DNA from: Rossellomorea marisflavi
Lineage (GTDB): Bacteria > Bacillota > Bacilli > Bacillales > Bacillaceae_B
Length of the DNA stretch: 64,000 nucleotides
Reading direction: 5' to 3'
NCBI RefSeq assembly: GCF_022170785.1
Contig: NZ_CP081870.1
Span: 3,720,001 to 3,784,000, forward strand
Both the position numbers and the translations under genes were made by a program. Position 1 is the stretch's first letter. Each line of letters begins with the position of its first letter. Under the pieces are notes generated by a model. It saw only the letters and a program-made list of their open reading frames with translations, ran no database searches and was not told the DNA's origin. Below are positions 31,617 to 40,625 of the stretch, piece by piece.

Positions 31617-33608
31617 TCAGCCGAATGAGACGAGCTTTTTGGCTTCGACTCTCCCTTCTTCTGTCACCGTACATCCCCTAGCCCCTTTGTGGATGGTGAT
31701 CCATCCCCGCTCCTTGAGCTCTTGAATGATTGATTTCACTTTCGATTCACCGATCAACATGCCTTTTTGCCTGAGCTGGTCGACCATTTTACGCCGTCCT
31801 ATTCCATATGTATGATAAATCGTGAGCAGCACCTCCTCTTCCTCGGAAAGGGCAGAAGTGGAATCTCCCCGGCTCTCTGCCTCTCTGATCAAATATGTAG
31901 GAAGATCGGAAAGCTCGATCCGTTCACTGAGTGGCCTAATATTAATGACATATTCCACTACATTGGTCAGTTCCCGAATATTTCCCGGCCAGGGGTGGTG
32001 AATAAGGAAATGAAGAGCTTCCTCCGTAAACACTTCATGAAGATGATAATGTTCTTCCTCTGAATGAACATTTAAATAGCTCAGCAATAAGGATGTAATG
32101 TCTTCCCTCCTCTTCCTCAGAGGGTGTGTCTGCAAGGGGAGGACGTTTAAGCGATAATAAAGATCCTCTCGAAAGCTCCCTTCCGCCACTTTTTCTTCAA
32201 GATTGATATTCGTGGCCGCAATCACCCGGACATCGATCGGTACAAGTTCTGTTCCTCCGACTCTCCGTACGACCCCTTCCTGAAGGACGCGAAGGAGCTT
32301 CACTTGCAGGGACAACGGTGCATCCCCGATCTCGTCCATAAAGATGGTCCCCCGATGGGCTTCTTCGAACAGTCCATGTTTACCACCTTTTTTTGCACCA
32401 GTGTAAGCTCCTTCTACATAGCCGAATAGCTCGCTCTCGAGTATCGACGGGGAAAGGGCAGCGAAATTCACCGGCACAAACGCCTGCCCTGCCCGCCCCG
32501 AGCCGTTATGGATCGCTTGGGCCAGCAGTTCCTTCCCTGTCCCGCTTTCTCCTTGAATCAAGATTGTGGAGTCACTTTTAGCCATTCGCTTCGCCATGTC
32601 GATCATCCGCGTGACCTCAGGATTCTTAGATGAGAGATCTTCAAAAACATGACGTGGAATGAACCTATGATGCTGGATCTTAGACCTGAGGGCCGTATCC
32701 AAGCGCCTGAAGCTATCGTAGTTCCTGCATTCCACCAGGTAGCAGATGACTCCCTCCTGATTCTCGACTTGGTCCACGGAGACAATGAACAGATTGCCGC
32801 CGATCTCGACGATTTCTTCTTCACCCAGCTGATTGAGTGCCGTCCCTTCACCCATCAGGTCCGAAATATGCTCCCCATTGAAGATCCATTTCATTTTCTC
32901 GTTGGCGTAGGTGACGGTTCCATAGGGATCACAGAACATCAGGGCTTTGGAATATTTATCGAAGATCGTCGTCAGCAATAGATTGGATCGGTCCAGTTTA
33001 CGATTGAGGGTGGAAAGGTAGCGTGTAAGATGCACAATTTCACTAACGAACTCTGAAGAAGCCACGGCCCCTGCATCTTCGAGGATTTCAAGCTGTGCCA
33101 TGACTTCTGTGATGGTCGTGATATCCACTTGCCGATGACCGATGTTGATGACCTGCTTGACCCCTTCAGGAACAAGATGGGGTTCACCAGGTGTAATGGA
33201 AACATCACACGTTCGGTATTCCTTGATCCCCGGGTAATATGGATGGAAGGTGAACGAGTGGAATCCCTGGCTCTTCAGTTGTGCAATCGACTCGGTGCAG
33301 CTTTCCTCCGTATCATTCACTAGGAGGATATCGGTCGTTTCCTGAAGGGAAAAGACCGGCTCAATGAACTCATAGCTCATGGTCCTTCTCGCGACGATGA
33401 GCTTTTGTCCGGAAGAAAGGTTCTTTGATATCATTCTACCGACCAAATCGCTTGTCACCAGGATCAGGGGACAAGACCTGTCTGGCTCCATCCCTTTCTC
33501 CAGCGCAAATCCCTTTACCTGTACCCGATCGCCCAGGTAGCGGTTCAACTGCTCCATCATGCTGTTCAATGTATTCTCCCCAAGGGAGACCACCGCTAAT
33601 TCCTTCAT
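31617..33608 (-). CDS. Sigma-54-dependent transcriptional activator (PrpR/PAS type)
   Basis: 663 residues. The N-terminal 170 resemble a PrpR-N sensory domain; a PAS-like segment follows (about 210-300; KALMFCDPYGTVTYANEKMK). The AAA+ domain has Walker A GESGTGKE (353-360), the sigma-54 contact loop GAYTGA (400-405) in place of GAFTGA, and Walker B TIFMDEIG (421-428). Instead of a Fis-type helix-turn-helix the C-terminus is a winged-helix-like segment (GRRKMVDQLRQKGMLIGESK). It lies 16 nt downstream of the isoaspartyl dipeptidase gene, last in a same-strand group headed by NhaC, whose promoter is a consensus -24/-12 element. It therefore probably activates its own operon. Confidence 0.9.
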   Translation of the reverse strand: MKELAVVSLGENTLNSMMEQLNRYLGDRVQVKGFALEKGMEPDRSCPLILVTSDLVGRMISKNLSSGQKLIVARRTMSYEFIEPVFSLQETTDILLVNDTEESCTESIAQLKSQGFHSFTFHPYYPGIKEYRTCDVSITPGEPHLVPEGVKQVINIGHRQVDITTITEVMAQLEILEDAGAVASSEFVSEIVHLTRYLSTLNRKLDRSNLLLTTIFDKYSKALMFCDPYGTVTYANEKMKWIFNGEHISDLMGEGTALNQLGEEEIVEIGGNLFIVSVDQVENQEGVICYLVECRNYDSFRRLDTALRSKIQHHRFIPRHVFEDLSSKNPEVTRMIDMAKRMAKSDSTILIQGESGTGKELLAQAIHNGSGRAGQAFVPVNFAALSPSILESELFGYVEGAYTGAKKGGKHGLFEEAHRGTIFMDEIGDAPLSLQVKLLRVLQEGVVRRVGGTELVPIDVRVIAATNINLEEKVAEGSFREDLYYRLNVLPLQTHPLRKRREDITSLLLSYLNVHSEEEHYHLHEVFTEEALHFLIHHPWPGNIRELTNVVEYVINIRPLSERIELSDLPTYLIREAESRGDSTSALSEEEEVLLTIYHTYGIGRRKMVDQLRQKGMLIGESKVKSIIQELKERGWITIHKGARGCTVTEEGRVEAKKLVSFG

Positions 33609-33624
33609 CCATTACACTCCTTCG

Positions 33625-34785
33625 TTATTCAAACACACCCCGCTTCACCACGTCATACCCTTCTACAAATGCCTCACCATTTATAAAGACGTCACGTATG
33701 GCCAACGCATCATCAAGGAGGATGAAGTCAGCAGCTCCTCCACCCACGAGCATCCCCCGTCCGCCCTGGAGTCCAAGTCCTTTTGCCGGATTTACGGTGA
33801 AAGGCTTGATGGCCTCCTCCAAAGGGAGCCCTTCTTCAACCACGAGCTCCTGCAGGGCAGTCAGACTCGGTTCGACTCCAGCCACCTTCAATCCAATTAA
33901 CTGACCATTCTCATCGAAGGTCGGCAGGCTTCCATTTGCATCGGAGCTGACCGTGATGGCATCCATGGGAACCCCTTTATCCAGAAGATAGGTGACGCCC
34001 TGTGCAGGTGAAAGGCTCCCTGCGGCCGTTTTGGTCTGTATATTCGACGTCAGGTCGACCAGTCCTCCACGACCTGCAAATTCTACCGACGCATCGAGCA
34101 ACTCGCTGGTCCGGTTAATATGGGTGGGACTGAACAGGGAAATCGGTAAATCCGTCGACTCCACTACGTCGTAGATCTGTTGGTAGTGCCCTTTTCCCGA
34201 CCCCATATGAAGGTGGATAAACCCTTTTTTCTTGGAAAGCATCGACGACACCCGGACATAGGATGCGAGGCGTCTCAGTTCCTCGGTGGTCACGTAGGAA
34301 GCTCGGTGGTCTTCGATGGCCAGTTTCAATCCAAGTACTTCACTGAAGAACATGATGTCTTCCCGGATATCACCGGTGATGGAGTTCGGAGGATAGCCGT
34401 AGCCCCCCGTCAGCATGAAGGCGTTCATTCCCTCTTCCCGAAGTGACTTCACTTTGGACAGCAGACTTTTCGTGCTCCTCCCTACGTCGTTTGTTCCCAA
34501 CAGCCCTACCACGGTTGTGATACCGTTCTTCACAAGGGAACTGAGTCGGACCTCCGGCGTGCTGGATGAAAATCCGCCTTCCCCGCCCCCTCCGGTCAGA
34601 TGGACATGCCTGTCAACCAGTCCGGGGATCATATGCATCCCGTTTGCTTCAATCACGGTATGATCCAGAGAGCCGGGGCTCAGGTCGGTTCCGATCTCGA
34701 GGATCTTACCGCCCCCGACTAATACATCGCGGACTCCGGCGAATTGTGGTGTATATACGTTTGCTTGTTTAATCAATTTTAACAT
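33625..34785 (-). CDS. iadA: Isoaspartyl dipeptidase (beta-aspartyl peptidase)
   Basis: 386 residues of the amidohydrolase superfamily, the expected IadA length. Metal ligands appear in GLVDRHVHLTGGGGEGG (HxH motif), HLHMGSGKGHY, the histidine of FSPTHINRTSELL, and the catalytic aspartate in SSDANGSLP. The active-site loop VTTEELRRLASYVRVSSMLS also fits. The enzyme hydrolyses beta-linked aspartyl dipeptides released when proteins age. It lies between an NhaC-type antiporter and a sigma-54 activator with short gaps, so it belongs to a small peptide-nitrogen unit. I chose the ATG at 34785 with AAAGGA 8 nt upstream; an ATG at 34806 is in frame but less well placed. Confidence 0.92.
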   Translation of the reverse strand: MLKLIKQANVYTPQFAGVRDVLVGGGKILEIGTDLSPGSLDHTVIEANGMHMIPGLVDRHVHLTGGGGEGGFSSSTPEVRLSSLVKNGITTVVGLLGTNDVGRSTKSLLSKVKSLREEGMNAFMLTGGYGYPPNSITGDIREDIMFFSEVLGLKLAIEDHRASYVTTEELRRLASYVRVSSMLSKKKGFIHLHMGSGKGHYQQIYDVVESTDLPISLFSPTHINRTSELLDASVEFAGRGGLVDLTSNIQTKTAAGSLSPAQGVTYLLDKGVPMDAITVSSDANGSLPTFDENGQLIGLKVAGVEPSLTALQELVVEEGLPLEEAIKPFTVNPAKGLGLQGGRGMLVGGGAADFILLDDALAIRDVFINGEAFVEGYDVVKRGVFE

Positions 34786-34812
34786 GAGTGATTTCCTTTC
34801 TGTCATTGAACT

Positions 34813-36240
34813 TTAGATTGCTGATTTTTTCGGGTCTTCCAGTGTCTCTGGCTTGGCCTTTGCAATCCCGAAGCCCGTATATCCATAGATGATGGCGAAC
34901 ACAAAGCCCATGTAGCACATCACTGCCCAAGGAAGATAATCGAGAACGGGTACACCGAGCGTACTGGACATGTAGACGCCTGCCAGTGACCACGGGACGA
35001 TCGGAACAATGACCGTACCAGAATCCTCCAATGTACGGGAAAGGTTCTTGGCATCGAGACCCCTCTCCGCATAAACTTTCCGGAACAGCTCTCCTGGAAT
35101 GAGGATGGATAGATAGGAGCTTCCGGTTGTCACCGCCATCGTGATACATGAGAGAACGGTGGCGAGAATGAGACTCCCGGTGGACTTCGCCTTCTGATTG
35201 ACCTTCTCTAGTACCACTTCCAATGAGCCGGTTTTACTCAGGATCCCGGCGAACGAGAAGGCACAGAAGGCAATCAGCGTCGTCCCCATCATCGAGCTCA
35301 TGCCGCCTCGGTTTAGAAGATTGGCTACTTCGGGTGAAATCCCTTCTGATCCGGAAAGCATGTCTACATTGAAACCGGAAACGGATGCGAGGAGTGCATT
35401 TTCAATACTTGCCCCCTGGAATAGTATTCCGAGAATGATGGCTACAATCGAGGAGCCAAGCATGACCGGTATCGTCGGGTATTTCATGATCGAACCGAGC
35501 AGGACGATGAGGACGGGAATGACCAAAAGGATATTCCACCCGAACATAGAGGTGAGGGCCGACATCATAGCCTCCAGCTTAGCCGGGTCTCCGGCACCCT
35601 CTGTCATGGCAGATTTGCCGACGAACAGATAGACCACCATTCCTACCAATGCTGCGGGGATGGTCGTGTACAGCATGTGACGGATATGATCATATAGATT
35701 GCTCCCTGCAGCTGCAGGTGCGAGATTCGTTGTATCAGAAAGTGGGGAGATTTTATCCCCGAAATATCCACCTGCCACAATGGCGCCTGCCGTTATGGGC
35801 AGGGATACACCCTGTACCATGGCAATGCCGATGACCGCCACCCCGATGGTCCCCACCGAACCCCAGGACGTACCCGTAAAGGTCGAGACAACAGCGGTGA
35901 CCAGGAAGGCTGTGATGACCAGATAGTCAGGATTGATGAAACGGATCCCGTAGTAGATCATCATCGGGATCGTTCCCGAAATCATCCATGTCCCAATCAG
36001 GATTCCGACCGTGATGAGGATGAGGATGGCTGGCATGGATTTCGCCACCTTTTCCACGATCCCCTCCTGCATCTCCTCCCACGACAGCCCCAATGCCAGT
36101 CCGATCAACCCTGCGATGATCGTGGCTGTTATCAATAAAGGTTCTGCTTTCAAATGAAAAACTCCGTATCCTACACCTAAAAGTACCAACATCGATACAA
36201 TCGGCAGCAGCGCAATGAGTAAGCTTGGTTTCTTTGTCAC
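34813..36240 (-). CDS. NhaC-family Na+/H+ antiporter or related amino-acid/peptide transporter
   Basis: 475 residues with about 11-12 membrane segments. The family signature TAVVSTFTGTSWGSVGTIGV and the second conserved stretch YFGDKISPLSDTTNLAPAAA are both present; repeats with the other half read TTGSSYLSILIPGELF and SWEEM-type loops. NhaC proteins exchange Na+ for protons, though some are dicarboxylate or amino-acid carriers. Here the partner is iadA and the control a sigma-54 promoter, so an uptake role for isoaspartyl dipeptides or aspartate is plausible but unproven. Start GTG; GGGGG lies 8 nt upstream. The leader is only about 20 nt because the -12 element is at 36273. Confidence 0.85.
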   Translation of the reverse strand: MTKKPSLLIALLPIVSMLVLLGVGYGVFHLKAEPLLITATIIAGLIGLALGLSWEEMQEGIVEKVAKSMPAILILITVGILIGTWMISGTIPMMIYYGIRFINPDYLVITAFLVTAVVSTFTGTSWGSVGTIGVAVIGIAMVQGVSLPITAGAIVAGGYFGDKISPLSDTTNLAPAAAGSNLYDHIRHMLYTTIPAALVGMVVYLFVGKSAMTEGAGDPAKLEAMMSALTSMFGWNILLVIPVLIVLLGSIMKYPTIPVMLGSSIVAIILGILFQGASIENALLASVSGFNVDMLSGSEGISPEVANLLNRGGMSSMMGTTLIAFCAFSFAGILSKTGSLEVVLEKVNQKAKSTGSLILATVLSCITMAVTTGSSYLSILIPGELFRKVYAERGLDAKNLSRTLEDSGTVIVPIVPWSLAGVYMSSTLGVPVLDYLPWAVMCYMGFVFAIIYGYTGFGIAKAKPETLEDPKKSAI

Positions 36241-36272
36241 CTTTCATTCCCCCTTCTTTACTCTCATTACAA

Positions 36273-36288
36273 GCAAGAACCGTGCCAA
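36273..36288 (-). promoter_or_regulatory. Sigma-54 (-24/-12) promoter of the NhaC-IadA-activator unit
   Basis: Minus strand TTGGCAC-GGTTC-TTGCTT, identical to the consensus TTGGCAC-N5-TTGCW. Predicted start about 12 nt downstream (near 36261), 20 nt before the GTG start of NhaC. A sigma-54 activator is encoded in the same unit. Confidence 0.9.
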
Positions 36289-36409
36289 CCCTGCTTTTTA
36301 CTGATTTATCTGATTTTTTCACAAAAAACGCAAGCAGAATGGTCTATTAAATGGAGTCGTAATGGGATGAATGGGATGGATTGTCCCTGATCCTTCTGTT
36401 CATGCACAG

Positions 36410-36440
36410 AAAAAAACGCTCCGATTTTGCCGGAACGTTT
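36410..36440 (-). terminator. Terminator downstream of the acetyltransferase gene
   Basis: AACGTTCCG and CGGAGCGTT with one mismatch around a short loop, followed on the minus strand by seven T. It lies about 165 nt past the gene. Confidence 0.65.
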
Positions 36441-36606
36441 TCTTCTGCTTATAAATGGTGGCCCTTGATAAAGAAGTACCATGAAACCCTCTGTCTGCAT
36501 GGTGAGTAGGGGCCAGCTTATCCACGGAAAGGGTGCGAACAAAAATGCCACCAGGCTTCAGACATTTAATTTCTTGTCCTTCACTCTCCTGTCCATCACA
36601 CCTGCA

Positions 36607-38577
36607 TCATTTCAATGCCTCACTGAGCGGTTCCTCGAGCGGCCCTGCAAGCGTCTTCGAGTACAACGTCGAGATATGATGATAATCCCGGTAAACATAC
36701 ACATTCCCCACCACTGGTGGACATGTACCATCCTGACAGAATGATCCGGATAAATCGGCAAACGTCACATTGGACGGTTGTGTATCGAGACGTTCCCAAG
36801 GGGGTTCAGCAGAAAGGACATCTGACCGTTTAGGACTGCAGGCTTCAATACCGTTTTGCTCCACGCACGCAACCGGATCTCCTTCCATGGCAGGATTGTC
36901 ACGGACAGCGAAAATCTCTGTCACGCCTTCAAGCTTCTTCCACTGATCGAGGTATCCTTTCGGAACGGTATCCCCAATCCCCACATTCGCCGTCGTGAAC
37001 ACAAGGTCTGGAGGATCTTCTTTAAGCAGCTCCACTACCGTCTTGTTCCACTCCATGCAGGAACTGTTCAACGCCCCGTCAAAATCATCAGCCGAGAACC
37101 GGCATGCGTCTTTATTATAAATATCGATTTGAAGATGAAGGTCATCAGACAGCTCTTCAAGAGCCGGGAACCAGTGGCCTGAGTGTGATCCCCCCACAAG
37201 GGCAATCGTATGTTCAGGATTCTTCGTATCTCCCATGGAACACTTTGTCACCCGGTCATCTTCCATGTTGGAGAAGCAGTCAGCCTGTTCGTAAAAAGAA
37301 GGAAGATCTTCTTTGATAAGGGCCGGTGACGGAGCAGGATCCTTTTCTGCAGGGGTGATCCCTTCCGATATTGCCCTTGCTCCCGGATAATCTCCGATGG
37401 CATACGTTTCTTCCCCTTTTTGATGAACGTAGTATCCCCAAGCCGTATTAGAACCCATAACAGTAAAGAGAAAGAGCGCCAGCGTAAAAATGAGTTTTTT
37501 CTTCGATGTACGGACGCTCATCTTGCGGACGGGCTTCTCCATCATCCTGACCGATATCCATGCCAGTATGGCAGCTGAGATCATAATGGCGAGACCCGGG
37601 ATGAAGGTCACTTTATCGGTACCCGTTTTGGCATAATAAAAAATCAACAGTGGCCAGTGCCAAAGATAAAAACCGTAGGAAATTGATCCGAACGCCTGAA
37701 AGGGTTTGGATCCCAGGAGCTTTTCTGCTCCAAAACGGCTTCCATTCTCTGCTGCGATGATGATCATGATGACACCGCCTGTGGGAAGAAGCGCTGCATA
37801 TCCCGGGAATACCGTCGATACGGGAAGCAGGATCCCGGTCAAGCAGATGATGGAGAGACCGATCCATCCGAAAATGACCCCCATGGCTTTCGGAAACCGC
37901 AGATACGGAAGCAGGAGGGCGAGTATTCCACCAAGGCTGAACTCCCATGCCCTGGCGAACGTATCAAAGTATGCCCAAGGCTGTTCCACAGCCGTCTTGT
38001 AGATCGAGTACGCCATGGATAGCGTGAACAAGACCAGAAGGACCCCGAGAAGCGTTTTCCTTTGCGGCTTCTTCCACACCTTCCGGGCAAGCCAAAAGGA
38101 AAACAGGATCACAAACGGCCATGTGAGGTAAAACTGTCCCTGAATGGACAGTGCCCAGAAGTGCTGGAGTGGACTTGCCTGATTTGTCTGTCCGAGATAG
38201 TCAACGGCACTGGTCGCGAGATACCAGTTCTGAGTATAGGTACCGGAAGCGATGACCTCCCCGATGATCTGTTTCCACTGACTTTCCGGAACAAGGAGGA
38301 TCGATCCTGCCACTACAAACAGAAGGACCGTGAAAGCAAGGGGGAATAATCGCCGCGCCAGACCGAGCCAATACTCTCCAAAATGAATCCTCCCCTCGCG
38401 TTCCATCTTGGACACAAGCGAGGTGGTGATCAGATATCCTGACACGATAAAAAATACATCCACCCCTCCGGAGACCGCTCCGATCCATATGTGATAGACT
38501 GCCACCAATAAGGCGGCGACCGTTCGAACGCCCTCTAATTCCGGGCGGAACTTTTTCTCGGGTACTTGTAAATCCAT
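36607..38577 (-). CDS. OatA-like membrane O-acetyltransferase (acyltransferase-3 plus SGNH domain)
   Basis: 656 residues. The N-terminal half (1-370) is an acyltransferase-3 domain with about ten membrane segments: RPELEGVRTVAALLVAVYHI holds the conserved R and H, then GGVDVFFIVSGYLITTSL. A linker leads to an extracellular SGNH esterase-like domain (420-656) with the serine in GGSHSGHW and the Asp-His pair near the end in RDYHHISTLYS. The architecture matches OatA/OafA proteins that O-acetylate peptidoglycan or other wall glycans. RBS AGGGAG 8 nt before the ATG. Single gene. Whether the target is peptidoglycan is not shown by sequence. Confidence 0.88.
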   Translation of the reverse strand: MDLQVPEKKFRPELEGVRTVAALLVAVYHIWIGAVSGGVDVFFIVSGYLITTSLVSKMEREGRIHFGEYWLGLARRLFPLAFTVLLFVVAGSILLVPESQWKQIIGEVIASGTYTQNWYLATSAVDYLGQTNQASPLQHFWALSIQGQFYLTWPFVILFSFWLARKVWKKPQRKTLLGVLLVLFTLSMAYSIYKTAVEQPWAYFDTFARAWEFSLGGILALLLPYLRFPKAMGVIFGWIGLSIICLTGILLPVSTVFPGYAALLPTGGVIMIIIAAENGSRFGAEKLLGSKPFQAFGSISYGFYLWHWPLLIFYYAKTGTDKVTFIPGLAIMISAAILAWISVRMMEKPVRKMSVRTSKKKLIFTLALFLFTVMGSNTAWGYYVHQKGEETYAIGDYPGARAISEGITPAEKDPAPSPALIKEDLPSFYEQADCFSNMEDDRVTKCSMGDTKNPEHTIALVGGSHSGHWFPALEELSDDLHLQIDIYNKDACRFSADDFDGALNSSCMEWNKTVVELLKEDPPDLVFTTANVGIGDTVPKGYLDQWKKLEGVTEIFAVRDNPAMEGDPVACVEQNGIEACSPKRSDVLSAEPPWERLDTQPSNVTFADLSGSFCQDGTCPPVVGNVYVYRDYHHISTLYSKTLAGPLEEPLSEALK

Positions 38578-38768
38578 CTTCCCCACTCCCTGAAGTCATG
38601 TTGCTTCGATCATAGATCATTTGTGTAAAGAAAAGGCATGGAGAGTGTTAGATCTTTGTAAAGGATCTCTCTCCCCCTACCGGTTTTATCTGCAAAACAT
38701 CCTCGCTTTTATTTTGTACTGCTCGCTCCACACCCTCCGTGGTAAACTTTAACAAAGGAGGAGATGGG

Positions 38769-39305
38769 ATGATTAAGATGATCAAGCAGACCGACGAGGA
38801 TACGTTTTATTGGGAGATCTGGGAGGAGGAAGACGACCAGGAGCTCTTGGAGCACTTCGGCATCGTGGGAAATCAGGGTGAGTCCCGGCGTTTTGCGCTA
38901 CCAGCGGGAGAAGATGCGGAGGTATGGATGGAAGAAATCGCAGAGGAGAAAGAATCAGAAGGCTATGAATACCTCGACGAAGAAGAACTGCATGAACTGG
39001 TGATTCAATACAGCTATGAAGAAGACCAGATCGAGGAAGCCCTCGAACGGAGACATGCCGTGGAGGAATTGATGAACGAGTGCCTCGGATGGACGGGGAA
39101 CGGTCACTGTGACGGAGGGGACATCGGGAGCGGAACGACCAATATCTTCACCTATGTGGTCCATGTAGAGCGAGCCGTCAAGTCGATCCTCGATGATCTT
39201 CAGGAAAACGACTTGATCGAGGGCGTCAAGCTGGCATACGGCAACAGAGATAACGAAGAGTATGAAGCCCTCTATCCAAAAGGAGCTCATTTTGAGCTTA
39301 TCTAA
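38769..39305 (+). CDS. Acidic protein of unknown function, 178 residues
   Basis: The sequence is strongly acidic (many DEE and EED runs in residues 10-110), with an N-terminal segment IKQTDEDTFYWEIWEEEDDQ that has a loose WGR-like look. The C-terminal half contains GNGHCDGGDIGSGTTNIF and VVHVERAVKSILDDLQEN, more like a small alpha/beta domain. No signal or membrane segment, so cytoplasmic. Excellent ribosome site AAAGGAGG 7 nt before the chosen ATG; an ATG 30 nt upstream (38739) lacks one. I do not recognise the family. Single gene between the acetyltransferase and a terminator. Confidence 0.7.
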   Translation: MIKMIKQTDEDTFYWEIWEEEDDQELLEHFGIVGNQGESRRFALPAGEDAEVWMEEIAEEKESEGYEYLDEEELHELVIQYSYEEDQIEEALERRHAVEELMNECLGWTGNGHCDGGDIGSGTTNIFTYVVHVERAVKSILDDLQENDLIEGVKLAYGNRDNEEYEALYPKGAHFELI

Positions 39306-39319
39306 AAAACAGAGCCCTA

Positions 39320-39344
39320 TCCCCCTGAAGCTTCTTCAGGGGGA
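39320..39344. terminator. Bidirectional terminator
   Basis: TCCCCCTGAAG and CTTCAGGGGGA around a 3-nt loop, perfect 11-bp stem between convergent genes. Confidence 0.85.
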
Positions 39345-39355
39345 GGAGCGAAAAA

Positions 39356-39796
39356 TCACCAATATGATGCAACCGTCATCAGGATCGTCACGAGAACCAG
39401 TCCGAAGGTTGCAGCCATGAAAGGTGTGACAGGAAGGGATAGGCCCTTGACATTCCTGTCTGCCGATGCAGAGCTCGATATGTATCGCCGCTGAACGGTT
39501 TCCGTATTCAGTACCGGCCTGGCAAGAAACGGAGCTACCACCGCAGGAAGCACCAAAAAGAAACTGGAGATGAACATCGTGTTGAGGAGCTGGAAGTGAT
39601 ACGTGTAGTTAATCGCCACCACTCCACTCAGTAGCAGGAAGAAGATGATGCCCGACATCAAGGTGAACTGCCACTTGTACCCCCATCTCCCGTCCAGCTT
39701 TTTGTAAAACCAGGATTCAAACTTCACCCATCCCTTCGAGAGCAGAAAGATCAGGACTATGAGAAGTAATACATTAAGTACTCCAATCCACAGCAA
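39356..39796 (-). CDS. Small membrane protein of unknown function
   Basis: 146 residues with four hydrophobic segments: WIGVLNVLLLIVLIFLLSKG, GIIFFLLLSGVVAINY, TMFISSFFLVLPAVVAPFLA and FMAATFGLVLVTILMTVASY. TTG at 39796 has GGGGGG 6 nt upstream and avoids overlap with the ABC ATPase gene; starts further upstream would run into it. It follows the ABC operon by 70 nt on the same strand, so it could be its last gene, but nothing in the sequence links it to metal import. Confidence 0.65.
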   Translation of the reverse strand: MLWIGVLNVLLLIVLIFLLSKGWVKFESWFYKKLDGRWGYKWQFTLMSGIIFFLLLSGVVAINYTYHFQLLNTMFISSFFLVLPAVVAPFLARPVLNTETVQRRYISSSASADRNVKGLSLPVTPFMAATFGLVLVTILMTVASYW

Positions 39797-39866
39797 TCGT
39801 AACCCCCCTTTTTTACCATTATACCGAATAAACCCAAACAACGGCGTAGGTTTTGTCCTCCCGCCG

Positions 39867-40625
39867 TCAAAAGATGGATATGAGCTCTTTTGTGTAGGGG
39901 TCCCGATTTGGAGAGAAGATGTCCCCTCGGTGAAAATCGTCCACCAGCCTTCCATCCTTCATGACCATGATGCGATCGCTCATCTCATGAAGAGCGGCCA
40001 GGTCATGAGAGATGAGAAGGTAGGATAGACCCAGCTCTTCTTTCAAATCAGTCAGAAGATCGAGGATGGAGGCCTGGGATACGACATCAAGACTAGCTGT
40101 CGGCTCGTCAAGGACGAGGACATCCGGTTCGATGCTGATGGCCCTTGCGATGTTGACCCGTTGCCTCTGTCCCCCGCTCAGTTCATGAGGGTAGCGGGCG
40201 GCGAGATCTCCCGGCAGCTCGACTGCATCCAGCAGTTCTTTGACAAGGAGGGATTCAGAAACGGCCGAGAAATGCTGGAGTCGGACATGCCGGCCGAGAA
40301 ATAAGTAGGGATCAAGAAGGGAATCGGCAATTTTCTTCTTCGGGTTCAGTGCTGCGGCAGGGTTCTGGAGGACAAGCTGCAGTCTTCTCCTGAAATGTCT
40401 CATCTGCCGATCAGATAAATGATCGATGCGTTCCCCCATCAGGTAGATCGCCCCCCTGTCCACCCTCTGCATTCCCATTATGCAACGGGCGAGGGTACTC
40501 TTTCCGCTTCCACTCTCACCCATGAGGCCGAGGCACTCCCCTTTTTCCAGTTCAAACGATACATCATTCAACACCGGACTCCCGTGGTACTGCTTAGTGA
40601 CCCCTTTCACCAACATGGCATTCAT
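39867..40625 (-). CDS. ABC transporter ATPase, OppF/NikE type
   Basis: 252 residues with Walker A GESGSGKST (about 36-44), Q-loop QNPAAALNP, signature LSGGQRQR, Walker B DVLVLDEPTASLD and H-loop SHDLAALHE. It overlaps the partner ATPase gene by 4 nt (ATGA). The two ATPases drive the NikB/NikC-type permease pair. Shorter than typical OppF (about 310 residues) because the C-terminal oligopeptide-binding and iron-sulphur segment is absent, as in NikE. Zur-boxed operon, so metal uptake is expected. Confidence 0.88.
   Translation of the reverse strand: MNAMLVKGVTKQYHGSPVLNDVSFELEKGECLGLMGESGSGKSTLARCIMGMQRVDRGAIYLMGERIDHLSDRQMRHFRRRLQLVLQNPAAALNPKKKIADSLLDPYLFLGRHVRLQHFSAVSESLLVKELLDAVELPGDLAARYPHELSGGQRQRVNIARAISIEPDVLVLDEPTASLDVVSQASILDLLTDLKEELGLSYLLISHDLAALHEMSDRIMVMKDGRLVDDFHRGDIFSPNRDPYTKELISIF

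Larger units (their letters stand above)
36241..36606. other. Gap between the NhaC operon promoter and the acetyltransferase gene
   Basis: Contains the sigma-54 promoter (36273-36288), a terminator for the upstream gene (36410-36440) and about 160 bp (36446-36606) in which no gene can be supported. Upstream activator-binding repeats for the sigma-54 regulator are expected at about 36310-36400, but no clear palindrome stands out. Confidence 0.6.

Noticed and set aside
36446-36606. A minus-strand open stretch containing LKPGG-like codons, reminiscent of methyltransferases
   Set aside because: No start with a ribosome site, runs through the terminator at 36410-36440, and the similarity is five residues only.
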